Position numbers and translations under genes: made by a program
Shown: positions 26,605 to 34,262 of the stretch, piece after piece
How positions within the stretch are numbered: the stretch's first letter is position 1
How the letters are laid out: each line of letters begins with the position of its first letter
Origin: Micromonospora inyonensis
Lineage (GTDB): Bacteria > Actinomycetota > Actinomycetes > Mycobacteriales > Micromonosporaceae
Assembly (NCBI RefSeq): GCF_900091415.1
Contig: NZ_FMHU01000002.1
Span: 2,852,001-2,916,000, forward strand
Length of the DNA stretch: 64,000 bases
Reading direction: 5' to 3'
The notes under the pieces: model-generated
Told to the model about the DNA's origin: nothing
The model's database searches: none
What the model saw: only the letters and a program-made list of their open reading frames with translations

Positions 26605-26633
26605 TTCAGGTCTTCCTTAGATCCGGCTTAACG
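26605..26633 (+). promoter_or_regulatory. Three direct heptamers at 11-bp spacing, candidate response-regulator box
   Basis: TTCAGGT (26605), CTTAGAT (26616) and CTTAACG (26627) are loosely related heptamers separated by exactly 4 bases, i.e. one per helical turn, the pattern used by OmpR/PhoB-type regulators. It lies 46 bases after the kinase stop and is markedly more AT-rich than its surroundings. No gene starts downstream on the plus strand, so the target is unclear. Confidence 0.35.
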
Positions 26634-26736
26634 AGTCGCCGAACCGGAGCACCGGCTGGCAGGCTCAGGGGCGCGAACCCATCAGTTCCACCGGTCCACG
26701 CCCCGGGAGTCCTTTCCCACCGGCCGGTGGAGCCGT

Positions 26737-26783
26737 ACGCGCGACGGGGGCGCGGTCCCCCACACCAGGCCCCCGTCGCGCGT
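26737..26783 (-). terminator. Hairpin terminator after adenosine deaminase
   Basis: Perfect 15-bp stem (26737-26751 and 26769-26783) with a 17-base loop, 14 bases past the adenosine deaminase stop on the minus strand. It could also end the two-component transcript arriving on the other strand. Confidence 0.75.
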
Positions 26784-26797
26784 GCCCGACCGACGGC

Positions 26798-27823
26798 TCA
26801 GCCGACCGCCGCAGCGAGGTAGACGTCGATCTCGGCGATGAGCCGCCGCTTCTCGGCCTCGGGCAGGAAGGCCGCGGTCACCGCGTCGCGGGCCAGTCCG
26901 GCCACCCCCGCCGCGTCCAGCCCGAGCAGCCGGGCGGCGACGGCGTACTCGTCGTTGAGGGTGGTGCCGAACATCGGCGGGTCGTCGGAGTTGATGGTGA
27001 CCAGCACCCCGGCCTCGACGAGGCGCCCGAGCGGGTGCGCGTCCAGGCTCGCCACCGCCCGGGTCCGCAGGTTGGAAGTGGGGCAGACCTCCAACGCGAT
27101 GCGCCGCTGCGCGAGATGGGCGAGAAGTTCCGGGTCCTGCGCGGCGGAGATGCCGTGCCCGATCCGCTCCGCGCCCAGGTCCCGCAGCGCGTCCCAGACG
27201 GTCTGCGGCCCGGTGGTCTCCCCGGCGTGCGGGGCGGAGCGCAGCCCGGCCGCCCGGGCCTGGTCGAAGTACGGCTTGAACTGCGGCCGGGGCACGCCGA
27301 CCTCCGGGCCGCCCAGACCGAACGAGATCAGCCCGTCCGGACGCTGGTCGAGGGCGATCCGCAGGGTCTCCTCGGCAGCCGGCAGCCCGGCCTCGCCCGG
27401 GATGTCGAAGCACCAGCGCAGCTCGATGCCGAAGTCCGCCTCGGCCCGCTTGCGGGCGTCCTCGATCGCCTCGCAGAAGGCCGGCGCGGGAATGCCCCGC
27501 CGCACGTGCGAGTACGGCGTGATGGTCAACTCCGCGTAGCGGACCTGCTGCCGGGCCAGCTCCCGGGCCACCTCGTGGGTGAGGATCCAGACGTCGGTGT
27601 CGTCCCGGACCAGGTCGACGACGCTGAGATAGACCTCGATGAAGTGGGCGAAGTCGCGAAACTCGAAGTAGGCGGCGAGCGCGTCCGGATCGGCCGGCAC
27701 CGGGCTACGCCCCTCGTGCCGGGCGGCCAGCTCGGCGACGATCCGGGGCGAGGCGGAGCCGACGTGGTGCACGTGCAGCTCCACCTTGGGCAGTCCGGCG
27801 ATGAACGAGGGCAGGTCGGTCAC
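26798..27823 (-). CDS. add: Adenosine deaminase
   Basis: Converts adenosine to inosine in purine salvage. The 341-residue metal-dependent amidohydrolase has HVHHVGSASP (zinc ligands, near residue 15), PHAGETTGPQTVW (catalytic region), AERIGHGISAA (third histidine), the EVCPTSNLRT motif and INSDDPPMFGTTL with the aspartate ligand. The first motif reads HHVGS where HLDGA is more usual, a variation found in adenosine deaminase-like enzymes, so adenine or other substrates remain possible. GTG 27823 overlaps the stop of the upstream methyltransferase gene (GTGA), giving translational coupling. Confidence 0.92.
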   Translation of the reverse strand: MTDLPSFIAGLPKVELHVHHVGSASPRIVAELAARHEGRSPVPADPDALAAYFEFRDFAHFIEVYLSVVDLVRDDTDVWILTHEVARELARQQVRYAELTITPYSHVRRGIPAPAFCEAIEDARKRAEADFGIELRWCFDIPGEAGLPAAEETLRIALDQRPDGLISFGLGGPEVGVPRPQFKPYFDQARAAGLRSAPHAGETTGPQTVWDALRDLGAERIGHGISAAQDPELLAHLAQRRIALEVCPTSNLRTRAVASLDAHPLGRLVEAGVLVTINSDDPPMFGTTLNDEYAVAARLLGLDAAGVAGLARDAVTAAFLPEAEKRRLIAEIDVYLAAAVG

Positions 27824-28614
27824 AGGTTCTCCTCTGCGCGGGCGGGAGTGCGGGCCACGAAGAAGACGCGGCGGAACGGGAAGTACACCTGGCCGTGCCG
27901 GACCGGGTACTGCTCGGCGAGCCGCCCACCCAGCGCCACGCGGAACCGGTCCCAGGTGGCGTCGTCGAGGACCGCCCGGATCGGACGCAGGGCCGTCCCC
28001 TCCAACCAGGTGAACACGGGATGGTCGGCGTCTGCCGGGGCCGGCAGGAGGTGCACGTAGGTAGTCTCCCAGGCGTCCACCGTGCACCCGGCGTCGGCCA
28101 TCAGCTCGGCGTACGCGACGGCGTCCCGTACCGGGGCCTCGCGCAGCAGCGGGAGGAGTTCGGCCCGCCACGGCCCCTGGTCGGCCACCGCCCAGAGGGT
28201 GCGGTGCGAGGGGGCGTCGTAGTTGGCCGGCACCTGCACCGCCAGCCAGGCACCGGCCGGCAGCTCCCGGGCCCAGCGGGTGAGCAGCCGCTGGTGGCCA
28301 GGCACCCACTGGAGCACCGCGCTGGCGAGCAGCACGTCCACGTCCGGACCGGGCCGCCAGTCGTGCAGGTCGCCGACGACGAAGGAGACCGGCGTGTCCT
28401 GCCGCCGGGCCCGCTCGATCATCGTCGGGGACGAGTCGACGCCGACGACGCGGCTGGACGGCCACCGGTCGGCGAGGGTCGCGGTGAGGTGCCCGGGACC
28501 GCATCCCAGATCGACCACGGCCCGGGGGCGCCGCACCGGAACGCGGGCCGTCAGGTCGTGGAAGGGACGGGACCGCTCGTCGGTGTAGCGCAGGTAGCTG
28601 ACCGGATCCCACAC
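27820..28614 (-). CDS. Trans-aconitate 2-methyltransferase-like SAM methyltransferase
   Basis: A 264-residue class I methyltransferase. The opening VWDPVSYLRYTDERSRPFHDL is the hallmark of the Tam family. SAM motif I is VVDLGCGPGHLTATLA, then VVGVDSSPTMIERAR and the LLASAVLQWVPGHQRLL motif. Tam detoxifies trans-aconitate, a side product of the citric acid cycle; that activity is likely by family. GTG 28614 has GGAGG eight bases upstream and gives the family start; the longer frame to 28995 is rejected. It forms a two-gene unit with the deaminase. Confidence 0.9.
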   Translation of the reverse strand: MWDPVSYLRYTDERSRPFHDLTARVPVRRPRAVVDLGCGPGHLTATLADRWPSSRVVGVDSSPTMIERARRQDTPVSFVVGDLHDWRPGPDVDVLLASAVLQWVPGHQRLLTRWARELPAGAWLAVQVPANYDAPSHRTLWAVADQGPWRAELLPLLREAPVRDAVAYAELMADAGCTVDAWETTYVHLLPAPADADHPVFTWLEGTALRPIRAVLDDATWDRFRVALGGRLAEQYPVRHGQVYFPFRRVFFVARTPARAEENL

Positions 28615-28764
28615 GGGCGAAACCTCCGAACCGTACGTCTCTCCTGCTGAACCACGCGACCCCACGCGTCCCCCGGGGACCGGGTCACTAGGCTCACCCG
28701 AATGGAGCAGCGTACCGCCGGCCGGCCGGTGCCGGCGGTCGTGCCACGGCAGGGAGGGGAGACG

Positions 28765-28962
28765 GTGAAGGGGTGGCTTCCACTCACACTCGGCCTGTTG
28801 GCCGTCGTGGTCGGTACGGTCTGGACAGTGCAGGGGCTGGGTTACGTCAGCGGCAGCGTGATGACCGACCAGCGGATCTGGGCGTGGCTCGGTTCGCTGC
28901 TCGTCCTGGCCGGGGCTGCGGCGCTCTGGTTCGGGATGCGCGCCCGACGCCCGCGTCCCTGA
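28765..28962 (+). CDS. Small two-helix membrane protein
   Basis: A 65-residue protein with two hydrophobic helices (LPLTLGLLAVVVGTVWTVQG and AWLGSLLVLAGAAALWFGM) joined by a short polar turn, and a basic RARRPRP tail. GTG 28765 is preferred over ATG 28702 because GGGAGGGGAG lies directly upstream. Similar short proteins with a VWTxQGxG motif are, from memory, common in Micromonosporaceae. It is divergent from the Tam gene with 150 bases between. Function unknown. Confidence 0.72.
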   Translation: MKGWLPLTLGLLAVVVGTVWTVQGLGYVSGSVMTDQRIWAWLGSLLVLAGAAALWFGMRARRPRP

Positions 28963-29002
28963 CCACCACCGGCGGCCCGGCGGGACGGGCCACACATGCG
29001 GA

Positions 29003-29033
29003 AAGCCCCGCGTCCGGGCCGGACACGGGGCTT
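29003..29033. terminator. Hairpin after the cold-shock gene
   Basis: 13-bp stem with one mismatch (29003-29015 and 29021-29033), 5-base loop and a CTTT run on the minus strand, 58 bases past the cold-shock stop. It can also serve the convergent small membrane gene. Confidence 0.75.
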
Positions 29034-29091
29034 CACGGGCGGACCCGTCGGCGGGTCAACCGGCTGGCCGGCGGGGGCCGACCGGTGCTGC

Positions 29092-29295
29092 TCAGATGGG
29101 ACGGACCTGCTCCGCCTGCGGGCCCTTCTGGCCCTGGGCGATCTCGAACTCGACCCGCTGGTTCTCCTCCAGCGAACGGTAGCCGCTGGACTGGATGGCC
29201 GAGAAGTGGACGAACACGTCAGCACCCCCGCCGTCGACGGTGATGAAGCCGAAGCCCTTGTCTGCGTTGAACCACTTCACGGTTCCCTGCGCCAT
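29092..29295 (-). CDS. Cold-shock protein (CspA family)
   Basis: A 67-residue single cold-shock domain that binds single-stranded RNA/DNA and prevents mRNA structure. RNP1 ([10 protein letters not shown]) and RNP2 (VFVHFSAIQ) are intact, and the start [17 protein letters not shown] is canonical. An AAGGAG lies six bases before the ATG. The upstream gap to the next feature (29296-29517, 222 bases) has no gene; on the minus strand it would form a long 5' leader, common for csp genes, but no cold-box motif was recognised. A terminator follows. Confidence 0.96.
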   Translation of the reverse strand: MAQGTVKWFNADKGFGFITVDGGGADVFVHFSAIQSSGYRSLEENQRVEFEIAQGQKGPQAEQVRPI

Positions 29296-29517
29296 GTGAA
29301 TCTCCTTCTAAAACTGGCGGCCGAGCACGCCGTGCGGCCGGTTGGCCGTTTTCGAGCAGCGGCGCCGGAGGCGGCCCCCTGAACAGGAGACTTCTCTCCA
29401 CCACGCCATCTCTCAACAGCGTGGAACAGCAAACCACGTACGCAAAAACTCTGCACAGCCTACCGGACGAAATTCTCCTACATGTGACCTGAAGGACGCC
29501 GGGAATCGGGCCGGGTG

Positions 29518-29566
29518 GACATGCCACGGCCCCCGTCCGGGCGTCGGACGGGGGCCGTGGCATGTC
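29518..29566 (-). terminator. 22-bp perfect hairpin after the DUF4235 gene
   Basis: Arms 29518-29539 and 29545-29566 are exact complements with a 5-base loop, beginning two bases past the DUF4235 stop. It closes the holin/DUF3618/DUF4235 operon on the minus strand. Confidence 0.85.
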
Positions 29567-29568
29567 GT

Positions 29569-29841
29569 TCAGTCCGGCCAGTGGCCGGTCAGTCGACGGA
29601 CGCCGACCGCCCCACCGCGGTCGACCGCCGCCCGGACCACCGAGAAGATGGCGCCCTGGAGAGCGGCAGCGGCCAGGACCTCGCCCCAGCCGCGATCCTC
29701 GTCGGTGGCGCTGGGCGCCTCGCCGTCCCCGGCGGTCATCTTCCACACCTGCCGGAACAGCACCCCGGCGACGGCACCGGCGGCCAGACCGAGGAACACA
29801 CCCACCGGCTTGTAGGCGGCCCGGTTGATACCCCTGTTCAC
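29569..29841 (-). CDS. DUF4235 small membrane protein
   Basis: A 90-residue protein with the family segment YKPVGVFLGLAAGAVAGVLFRQVWK, an acidic loop with DEDRGWGEVLAAAALQGAIF, and the second helix ending VRAAVDRGG. Two predicted membrane helices. GTG 29841 overlaps the stop of the DUF3618 gene by 4 bases (GTGA). These three genes form one operon, common in high-GC actinobacteria. Role unknown, probably envelope-associated. Confidence 0.88.
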   Translation of the reverse strand: MNRGINRAAYKPVGVFLGLAAGAVAGVLFRQVWKMTAGDGEAPSATDEDRGWGEVLAAAALQGAIFSVVRAAVDRGGAVGVRRLTGHWPD

Positions 29842-30299
29842 CTGCGCCTCCCCCGAACGATCAACAGCACCACCACGGTCGCCAGCGCACCGGCCGCGAC
29901 CGCCGCCCACGGCACCGGGTCGCGGCGCACCATCGTGCCCGTCCCCTGTGCCTGGGCACGCGCCGTCCCGGCCGTCTGCGCGGCCTGTCCACGCACCTTC
30001 GCCACGGTCAGGGCCGCCTGGCTCCGGACCTGCCCGGCCTGCTCGCGCACCCGCACCTTCGCCTGCCCGGCCTGCTCGCGCACCCGCACCTTCGCCTGCC
30101 CGGCCTGCTCGCGCACCCGCACCTTCGCCTGCCCGGCCTGCTCGCGCACCCGCACCTTCGCCTGCTCGGCCTGCTCGCGCAGCCGCGCCTTGACATCGAC
30201 CTTGGCGGCGAGCGCCTCCACCGTCTCACCCAGTTCCACCCGGGTCCGCCTGATCTCCTCGCGGAGGGCCTCCGGGTCGCCGGTTCCGTTGCCCGTCAT
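29838..30299 (-). CDS. DUF3618 protein with tandem 11-residue repeats and C-terminal membrane anchor
   Basis: A 153-residue protein. Residues about 8-40 are the DUF3618 segment (DPEALREEIRRTRVELGETV then EALAAKVDVKARL). Residues about 45-100 consist of repeats of AKVRVREQAGQ, nearly identical for four units, followed by diverged copies, forming a long amphipathic helix. A membrane helix near the C-terminus (WAAVAAGALATVVVLLIV) is followed by RGRRR. The start ATG 30299 lies inside the holin-family stop (ATGA overlap). In this family the 11-residue pattern (3-4-4) suggests a right-handed coiled coil, possibly binding membrane. The nearly identical DNA repeats suggest recent expansion. Confidence 0.86.
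   Translation of the reverse strand: MTGNGTGDPEALREEIRRTRVELGETVEALAAKVDVKARLREQAEQAKVRVREQAGQAKVRVREQAGQAKVRVREQAGQAKVRVREQAGQVRSQAALTVAKVRGQAAQTAGTARAQAQGTGTMVRRDPVPWAAVAAGALATVVVLLIVRGRRR
30037..30185. repeat. 33-bp in-frame tandem repeat inside the DUF3618 gene
   Basis: Units at 30037, 30070, 30103 and 30136, each GCCTGCTCGCGCACCCGCAC followed by CTTCGCCTGCC/TCG, are almost identical; a fifth from 30169 is degenerate. They encode the 11-residue repeats. Unit number is likely variable between strains. Confidence 0.9.
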
Positions 30300-30730
30300 G
30301 ACCGCCCCCTGTCCCGTACCGCGGCGGTGACCGTGTCGACGTCCGCGCGGACGCTGCGGACCGCCGCCGCCGGAACCGGCGGGACCGCCTGGCTGACCTG
30401 CTTCTTGCCGACCAGGGCGAGAATGCCCGCGACCGCGAAGAGCACCACGGCGACGATCAGGGCGGCCAGCCACGCCGGCAGCACCAGCGCCAGCAGCAGG
30501 ACCACGGCGGTGAGCAGCGCGCCGAGCCCGTACAGGGCGAGCACCCCACCGCCACCGAAGAGGCCGACCCCGATACCGGCGTGCTTGCCCTTCTCGGTCA
30601 ACTCCGCGCGGGCCAGCGCCAGCTCGTCCCGGACGAGGCGGGAAACCTGCTCCGTGGCACGCTGCACCAGCTCCGCGGTGGACGGCTCGTTGCGGGCCCG
30701 GGACGTAGTGGGGTTCGCGACGTCAGCCAT
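30296..30730 (-). CDS. Phage holin family / DUF1469-type membrane protein
   Basis: A 144-residue protein of the actinobacterial 'phage holin family' (ACT-holin superfamily), which is not phage-derived here. The N-terminal amphipathic helix ELVQRATEQVSRLVRDELAL is followed by two membrane segments (LYGLGALLTAVVLLLALVLP and AALIVAVVLFAVAGILALVG) and a basic tail. It leads the DUF3618-DUF4235 operon and overlaps the next gene by ATGA. Likely structural or stress-related in the envelope. A ribosome site (GAAAGGAGG) precedes the ATG. Confidence 0.9.
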   Translation of the reverse strand: MADVANPTTSRARNEPSTAELVQRATEQVSRLVRDELALARAELTEKGKHAGIGVGLFGGGGVLALYGLGALLTAVVLLLALVLPAWLAALIVAVVLFAVAGILALVGKKQVSQAVPPVPAAAVRSVRADVDTVTAAVRDRGRS

Positions 30731-30991
30731 GCTGTCCTCCTTTCTTCATCACCGCGCTGTATGCCCTGAGTCGCCAGGGATCAATCCTGCGCGGGGCGAC
30801 CAGTCGGACCGGATCGCGCCGAGGGCACGTCCCCACAAATCGCCCGGTCAAACCCAAAAGCGGAGCAGAGCGGCGCATGGCGGGTCGGGTGCGGAAGCGC
30901 CCGTAGGTGCAACGCCGGTCGGGCGGGTGAGGTCACGTCCGAGCCGGCCGGCGGGCGGGTCCGCACCCGGCGGCGGCGCACCGCCCGCAGG

Positions 30992-32281
30992 TCAGCGGCG
31001 GTGGTTGTCGGCCGGTTCGCCCGCGTCGATCCGCTCGCGACCGTCGACCTCCGGACGGCGGGACGGGCCCGGCTCGGCCCCGCCCCGGCGGTGACCGTCG
31101 TCCGGCTCGTCCGGGCCGACGAAGGCCTCGCTACGGGCGTCGCCGTCGTCGCTGCCACCGAAGAGCCGGGCGTCGTCCGGGACGGCGCCGTCCGGGCGGC
31201 GGCGGACCGGCCGACGCTGCTGCACCCACTGCCAGGGCAGGTCGCCGGTGGCGTCGCCCAGTTCGGTCCGCACCCGGGGCATGGCGGTCGGACGCTGCTC
31301 GCGGACCCAGCCGACCAGGTGCTCGCGGACCAGGCAGCGCAGGTCCCACAGGTTGCCGGCGTTGGCGGCACTGACCAGGGCACGGACCCGGACGTTCCCG
31401 CCGGTGGCGTCGGTGACCTGGAGGACGCAGACCCGGCCGTCCCAGAGTTCGGTGTTCTCGACCAGGCGCCGCAGTTCCTCGCGCATGGTCTGCACCGGCA
31501 CCGCCCAGTCCAGGTCGAACTCCGCGGTGCCGAGCACGGCCGCCTGGGTCCGGGTCCAGTTCTGGAACGGCTTGCTGGTGAAGTACGAGGTGGGCAGGAT
31601 CAGCCGGCGGTCGTCCCAGATCTGGACCACCACGTAGCTGAGGGTCAGCTCCTCGATCCGGCCCCACTCCCCCTCGACGACGACCACGTCGTCGAGGCGC
31701 ACCGCGTCGCTGAAGGCCAGTTGCAGGCCGGCGAAGACGTTGCCGAGCAGGCTCTGTGCGGCCAAGGCGGCGACCACGCCGACCACGCCGGCGCTGGTCA
31801 GCACGCCGGCGCCGATGCCCCGGACGCTGGGGAAGGTCATCAGCATCACGCCGACGGCGAGCACCACGATCACCGCGATGGTCAGCCGGCGCAGCATCAC
31901 CACCTGGGTCCGCACCCGACGGGCGTGCCGGTTGTCCGGCACGTCGATCCGGAATCGGGCCAGCGCGACGTCCTCGCAGACCACCAGCAGCGCGGCCACC
32001 AGCCAGGCGGTGCTGGCGATCACGCAGAGCACCAGCAGGTGCAGCACCACCCGCCGCCACTGGTCGCCGACCGCGTAGCCGGTGCTGAACCGGATGCCGA
32101 ACTGGACGGCCAGCACGGTGGTCGCGACCTTCAACGGCCGGTGCGCGTGGTCGGCCAGCTCCCCCATCAGCAGCGAGTTCCGACCGAGCCGCCGGACCAG
32201 CCGATGGGTCACCTCGACCGCCAGAAAGGCGATCGTCGCCGCGGCGAACGCGGCGACGACCGTCCAGAGGTAGCTCTGCAC
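30992..32281 (-). CDS. MscS-family mechanosensitive ion channel
   Basis: A 429-residue membrane channel that would release solutes on hypo-osmotic shock. Membrane helices lie at about 5-25, 58-75, 80-105 and 128-150; the pore helix and MscS core appear as SAGVVGVVAALAAQSLLGNV and FAGLQLAFSDAVRLDDVVVV. The beta domain and C-terminal alpha/beta domain follow (WDDRRLILPTSYFTSKPFQN). The last 80 residues are acidic, arginine-rich and disordered. GTG start at 32281 with GGGAGAG upstream. The neighbouring genes are also small membrane proteins. Confidence 0.92.
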   Translation of the reverse strand: MQSYLWTVVAAFAAATIAFLAVEVTHRLVRRLGRNSLLMGELADHAHRPLKVATTVLAVQFGIRFSTGYAVGDQWRRVVLHLLVLCVIASTAWLVAALLVVCEDVALARFRIDVPDNRHARRVRTQVVMLRRLTIAVIVVLAVGVMLMTFPSVRGIGAGVLTSAGVVGVVAALAAQSLLGNVFAGLQLAFSDAVRLDDVVVVEGEWGRIEELTLSYVVVQIWDDRRLILPTSYFTSKPFQNWTRTQAAVLGTAEFDLDWAVPVQTMREELRRLVENTELWDGRVCVLQVTDATGGNVRVRALVSAANAGNLWDLRCLVREHLVGWVREQRPTAMPRVRTELGDATGDLPWQWVQQRRPVRRRPDGAVPDDARLFGGSDDGDARSEAFVGPDEPDDGHRRGGAEPGPSRRPEVDGRERIDAGEPADNHRR

Positions 32282-32360
32282 TGCTTCTCTCCCTCATGCC
32301 GAGCGGTGGATCACATGGCAAAGGCCCCATGCTGCCCGCCGAACGACGAACCGGCCAGGT

Positions 32361-33182
32361 TCACACCTTCCGGTAGCGGGACTGGACGAAGCAGAACGCG
32401 CCGAAGGCGGCGATGCCGAGCGCGACCAGGGCGAGCAGGATGGGACCGTAGGACTGCTCCCGCAGCGTCCGCAGGGCGGCGTCCAGACCGCGGGCCTTTT
32501 CCGGGTCGTAGTTGATCGCGGCGACGACGACCAGGATGCCGGCGATAGCGTACGCGGTGCCCTTGGCAACGTAGCCGGCCACCCCCAGGCGACGTGCCAG
32601 CTGCCGGGTACGGGCGTCCATCTCGCCGGTCTTCAGGTGCTTCTCGAAGCGCTTGACCAGGCCGTAGATGACCAAGCCGGCGCCGATCGAGGCGAGCACC
32701 ACGCCGGCCAGGCCGACCAGCCAGCGACCGCCGGAGGAGGTCATCAGCTCGCCGGTGAGCGCCTCCTGCTTGTCGGCGCTGTTGGAGCCGGCGTCGGAGA
32801 AGACCTTCCAGGCGGTCCAGGCGAAGTAGAGGTACACGATGGTGCGGCCGGCGGAGGCGAGCCGCTCGACGGCCCGTTCCCCGCCGCGCTCGGCGCGGTG
32901 CCCGACGGCGGCTTCGAGCCCCTGCCAGATCGCCATGGCGAGCAGGCCGACCGCGATCGCGACGACGAGGAACTTGCCCATCGGCTGGGCGGCGAGGGTA
33001 CGCAGGGCCCCGGACTGGTCTCCGTCGTCGGAGGACTTACCGAAGGCGATCTGCAACGCCAACCAGGCGAAGAGGAGGTGGACGATCCCGTAGCCGATGA
33101 AGCCGACCCGGGCGAGGGTTTCCAGCCACCGGCTGTTCGCCGTACGGGAGGCGGTGGCCTGGGCACTGTGGGTGAGAGACAT
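32361..33182 (-). CDS. DUF1206 membrane protein
   Basis: A 273-residue protein with six membrane helices arranged as three DUF1206 repeats: LARVGFIGYGIVHLLFAWLA, LASAGRTIVYLYFAWTAW and LGVAGYVAKGTAYAIAGILV. Each repeat shows the R/G-x-G/A-Y-x3-G-type start. DUF1206 proteins are of unknown function in actinobacteria. ATG 33182 (MSLTHSAQ) and ATG 33206 are both possible; the former is used since the family usually starts just before the first repeat. The frame further upstream is Arg/Pro-rich and unlikely to be translated. Confidence 0.88.
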   Translation of the reverse strand: MSLTHSAQATASRTANSRWLETLARVGFIGYGIVHLLFAWLALQIAFGKSSDDGDQSGALRTLAAQPMGKFLVVAIAVGLLAMAIWQGLEAAVGHRAERGGERAVERLASAGRTIVYLYFAWTAWKVFSDAGSNSADKQEALTGELMTSSGGRWLVGLAGVVLASIGAGLVIYGLVKRFEKHLKTGEMDARTRQLARRLGVAGYVAKGTAYAIAGILVVVAAINYDPEKARGLDAALRTLREQSYGPILLALVALGIAAFGAFCFVQSRYRKV

Positions 33183-33264
33183 GGCGGCAGATTCACCGAT
33201 CGCCATGATTCTCAAACGTCGGGCACCACCGGACGCCCGGGCCGGTCGCGGAAACCGTCGCCGG

Positions 33265-33633
33265 TCAGTTGCCCGGGTTGCGCGCGACGCGGATCGTGAC
33301 GTTGCTGTCGGTGACACTGTCGACCGACACCGTGAAGCCGCCGACCTCGGTGGCCTGCTGCCCGGTGGTCAGGGTGAGCTGCTCGCCGGCAACCTCCACG
33401 GTGACCTGGTCGTCCTGGGCCCCGATCAGCTTGGCCTCGATGCCGAGGACATTGGCGCTGGCGTCGACGCCCCGGTCGAAGGTGACGGTGCAGGCGTCCA
33501 GTCCACAGTCGGTGGTGGCGTTCTCCGAGCTGCACCCGGCGAGCACGGCGACGCCCAGCACGAGGCCGGCGAACAGACCGGCAGCGCGGCGGGCGGGAGT
33601 AAGGGCGGTGGTGGTGGCGCGTCGGTTCGTCAC
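33265..33633 (-). CDS. Putative lipoprotein, unknown function
   Basis: A 122-residue protein with a signal peptide and lipobox VLAGC (hydrophobic LFAGLVLGVAVLAGC). The mature part is a small beta-rich domain with a Cys pair in TTDCGLDACTVTF and tandem beta strands (VTVEVAGEQLTL, GGFTVSVDSVTDSNVTIRV). GTG 33633 is chosen over the longer GTG at 33669 because it begins with a basic n-region. No known family was recognised. Located 82 bases upstream of the DUF1206 start on the same strand. Confidence 0.8.
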   Translation of the reverse strand: MTNRRATTTALTPARRAAGLFAGLVLGVAVLAGCSSENATTDCGLDACTVTFDRGVDASANVLGIEAKLIGAQDDQVTVEVAGEQLTLTTGQQATEVGGFTVSVDSVTDSNVTIRVARNPGN

Positions 33634-33710
33634 CCCAGCAAGGGTACGCAACACGGTCCAGCCCGGCACGACAAAGATCTTGGCAGGGCCGGGCTGGGCC
33701 GGGGTGCCGG

Positions 33711-33933
33711 TGTGACAAGCTGCTGCCCTCGCCCGACACGGTGCCGGACCGGTTCGAGTACGGCACGCCGAGCTTCCCGCCGCTGGCGGGGCTGACCGCC
33801 GTGCGGGCGCACGAGCAGGTGGTCTTCGAGCGGTCCGGACCAGCGTCCACCACTACAACACCGTCGACGAGGTCGACCGTTGCTGGCCGAACTCGACCGG
33901 CTGGCCACCGGCGGAGGGAGAATGGCCGGGTGA
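33711..33933 (+). pseudogene. Decayed C-terminal remnant of a cysteine desulfurase-like (class V aminotransferase) gene
   Basis: Three pieces in three frames resemble the C-terminal half of cysteine desulfurase-like proteins. From 33714: DKLLPSPDTVPDRFEYGTPS then FPPLAGLTAV. From 33833: VRTSVHHYNTVDEVDR. From 33880: LLAELDRLATGGGRMAG ending at TGA 33931-33933. The family has these motifs in this order, but with some 100 or more residues between the first and second, so there was an internal deletion plus frameshifts, and everything upstream is lost. The final stop overlaps the next gene as GTGA, the trace of a former coupled pair. The family match is from memory of the motifs. Confidence 0.65.
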
Positions 33934-34226
33934 GCTACCTCGTCGAGGACGACCCGGCCCGCCGCCGCTTCGAGATCCTGGTCGACGACGCGCTGGCCGG
34001 GTTCACCGCGTACCGGCCGCGCGGCGCGGACGTGCTGGTCTTCACGCACACCCAGGTCGATCCGGCGTTCCGGGGGAAGGGCGTCGGCGAGGCGCTGATC
34101 CGGGGCACGCTGGACGAGGTGCGCCGACGCGGTGCGCGGGTGGTTCCCCGTTGCCCGTTCATGGCCGCCTTCATCGACCGCCACGCCGCGTACGCCGATC
34201 TCGTCACCGCCACCGACGAGCCGTGA
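33930..34226 (+). CDS. Small GNAT acetyltransferase (YjdJ/Gtt1-like, DUF-type)
   Basis: A 98-residue N-acetyltransferase-like protein. The core is DVLVFTHTQVDPAFRGKGVG (acetyl-CoA loop RGKGVGEALI) and the end CPFMAAFIDRHAAYADLV, matching the small GNAT family that includes YidJ-like proteins in which the CPF..I motif is typical. GTG 33930 (GGAGGGAG 10 bases upstream) gives the family start SYLVEDDPARRRFEI. It overlaps the remnant of the upstream desulfurase gene by GTGA, so it once followed that gene and now lacks its natural leader. Substrate unknown. Confidence 0.87.
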   Translation: MSYLVEDDPARRRFEILVDDALAGFTAYRPRGADVLVFTHTQVDPAFRGKGVGEALIRGTLDEVRRRGARVVPRCPFMAAFIDRHAAYADLVTATDEP

Positions 34227-34262
34227 CCGGACGGACCGCCACCGGCGGCGGCCGGGCGGCAC

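Noticed and set aside
29296..29517. Cold-box RNA element in the cold-shock leader
   Set aside because: A long leader is plausible but no known motif could be identified.
30296..30730. Possible prophage because of 'phage holin' similarity
   Set aside because: The family is chromosomal in actinobacteria and the neighbours are DUF3618/DUF4235; no phage structural or integrase gene is nearby.
33741..33900. Plus-strand frame read as the N-terminus of the GNAT protein
   Set aside because: It is better explained as the remnant of a desulfurase gene; the GNAT start with ribosome site is at 33930.
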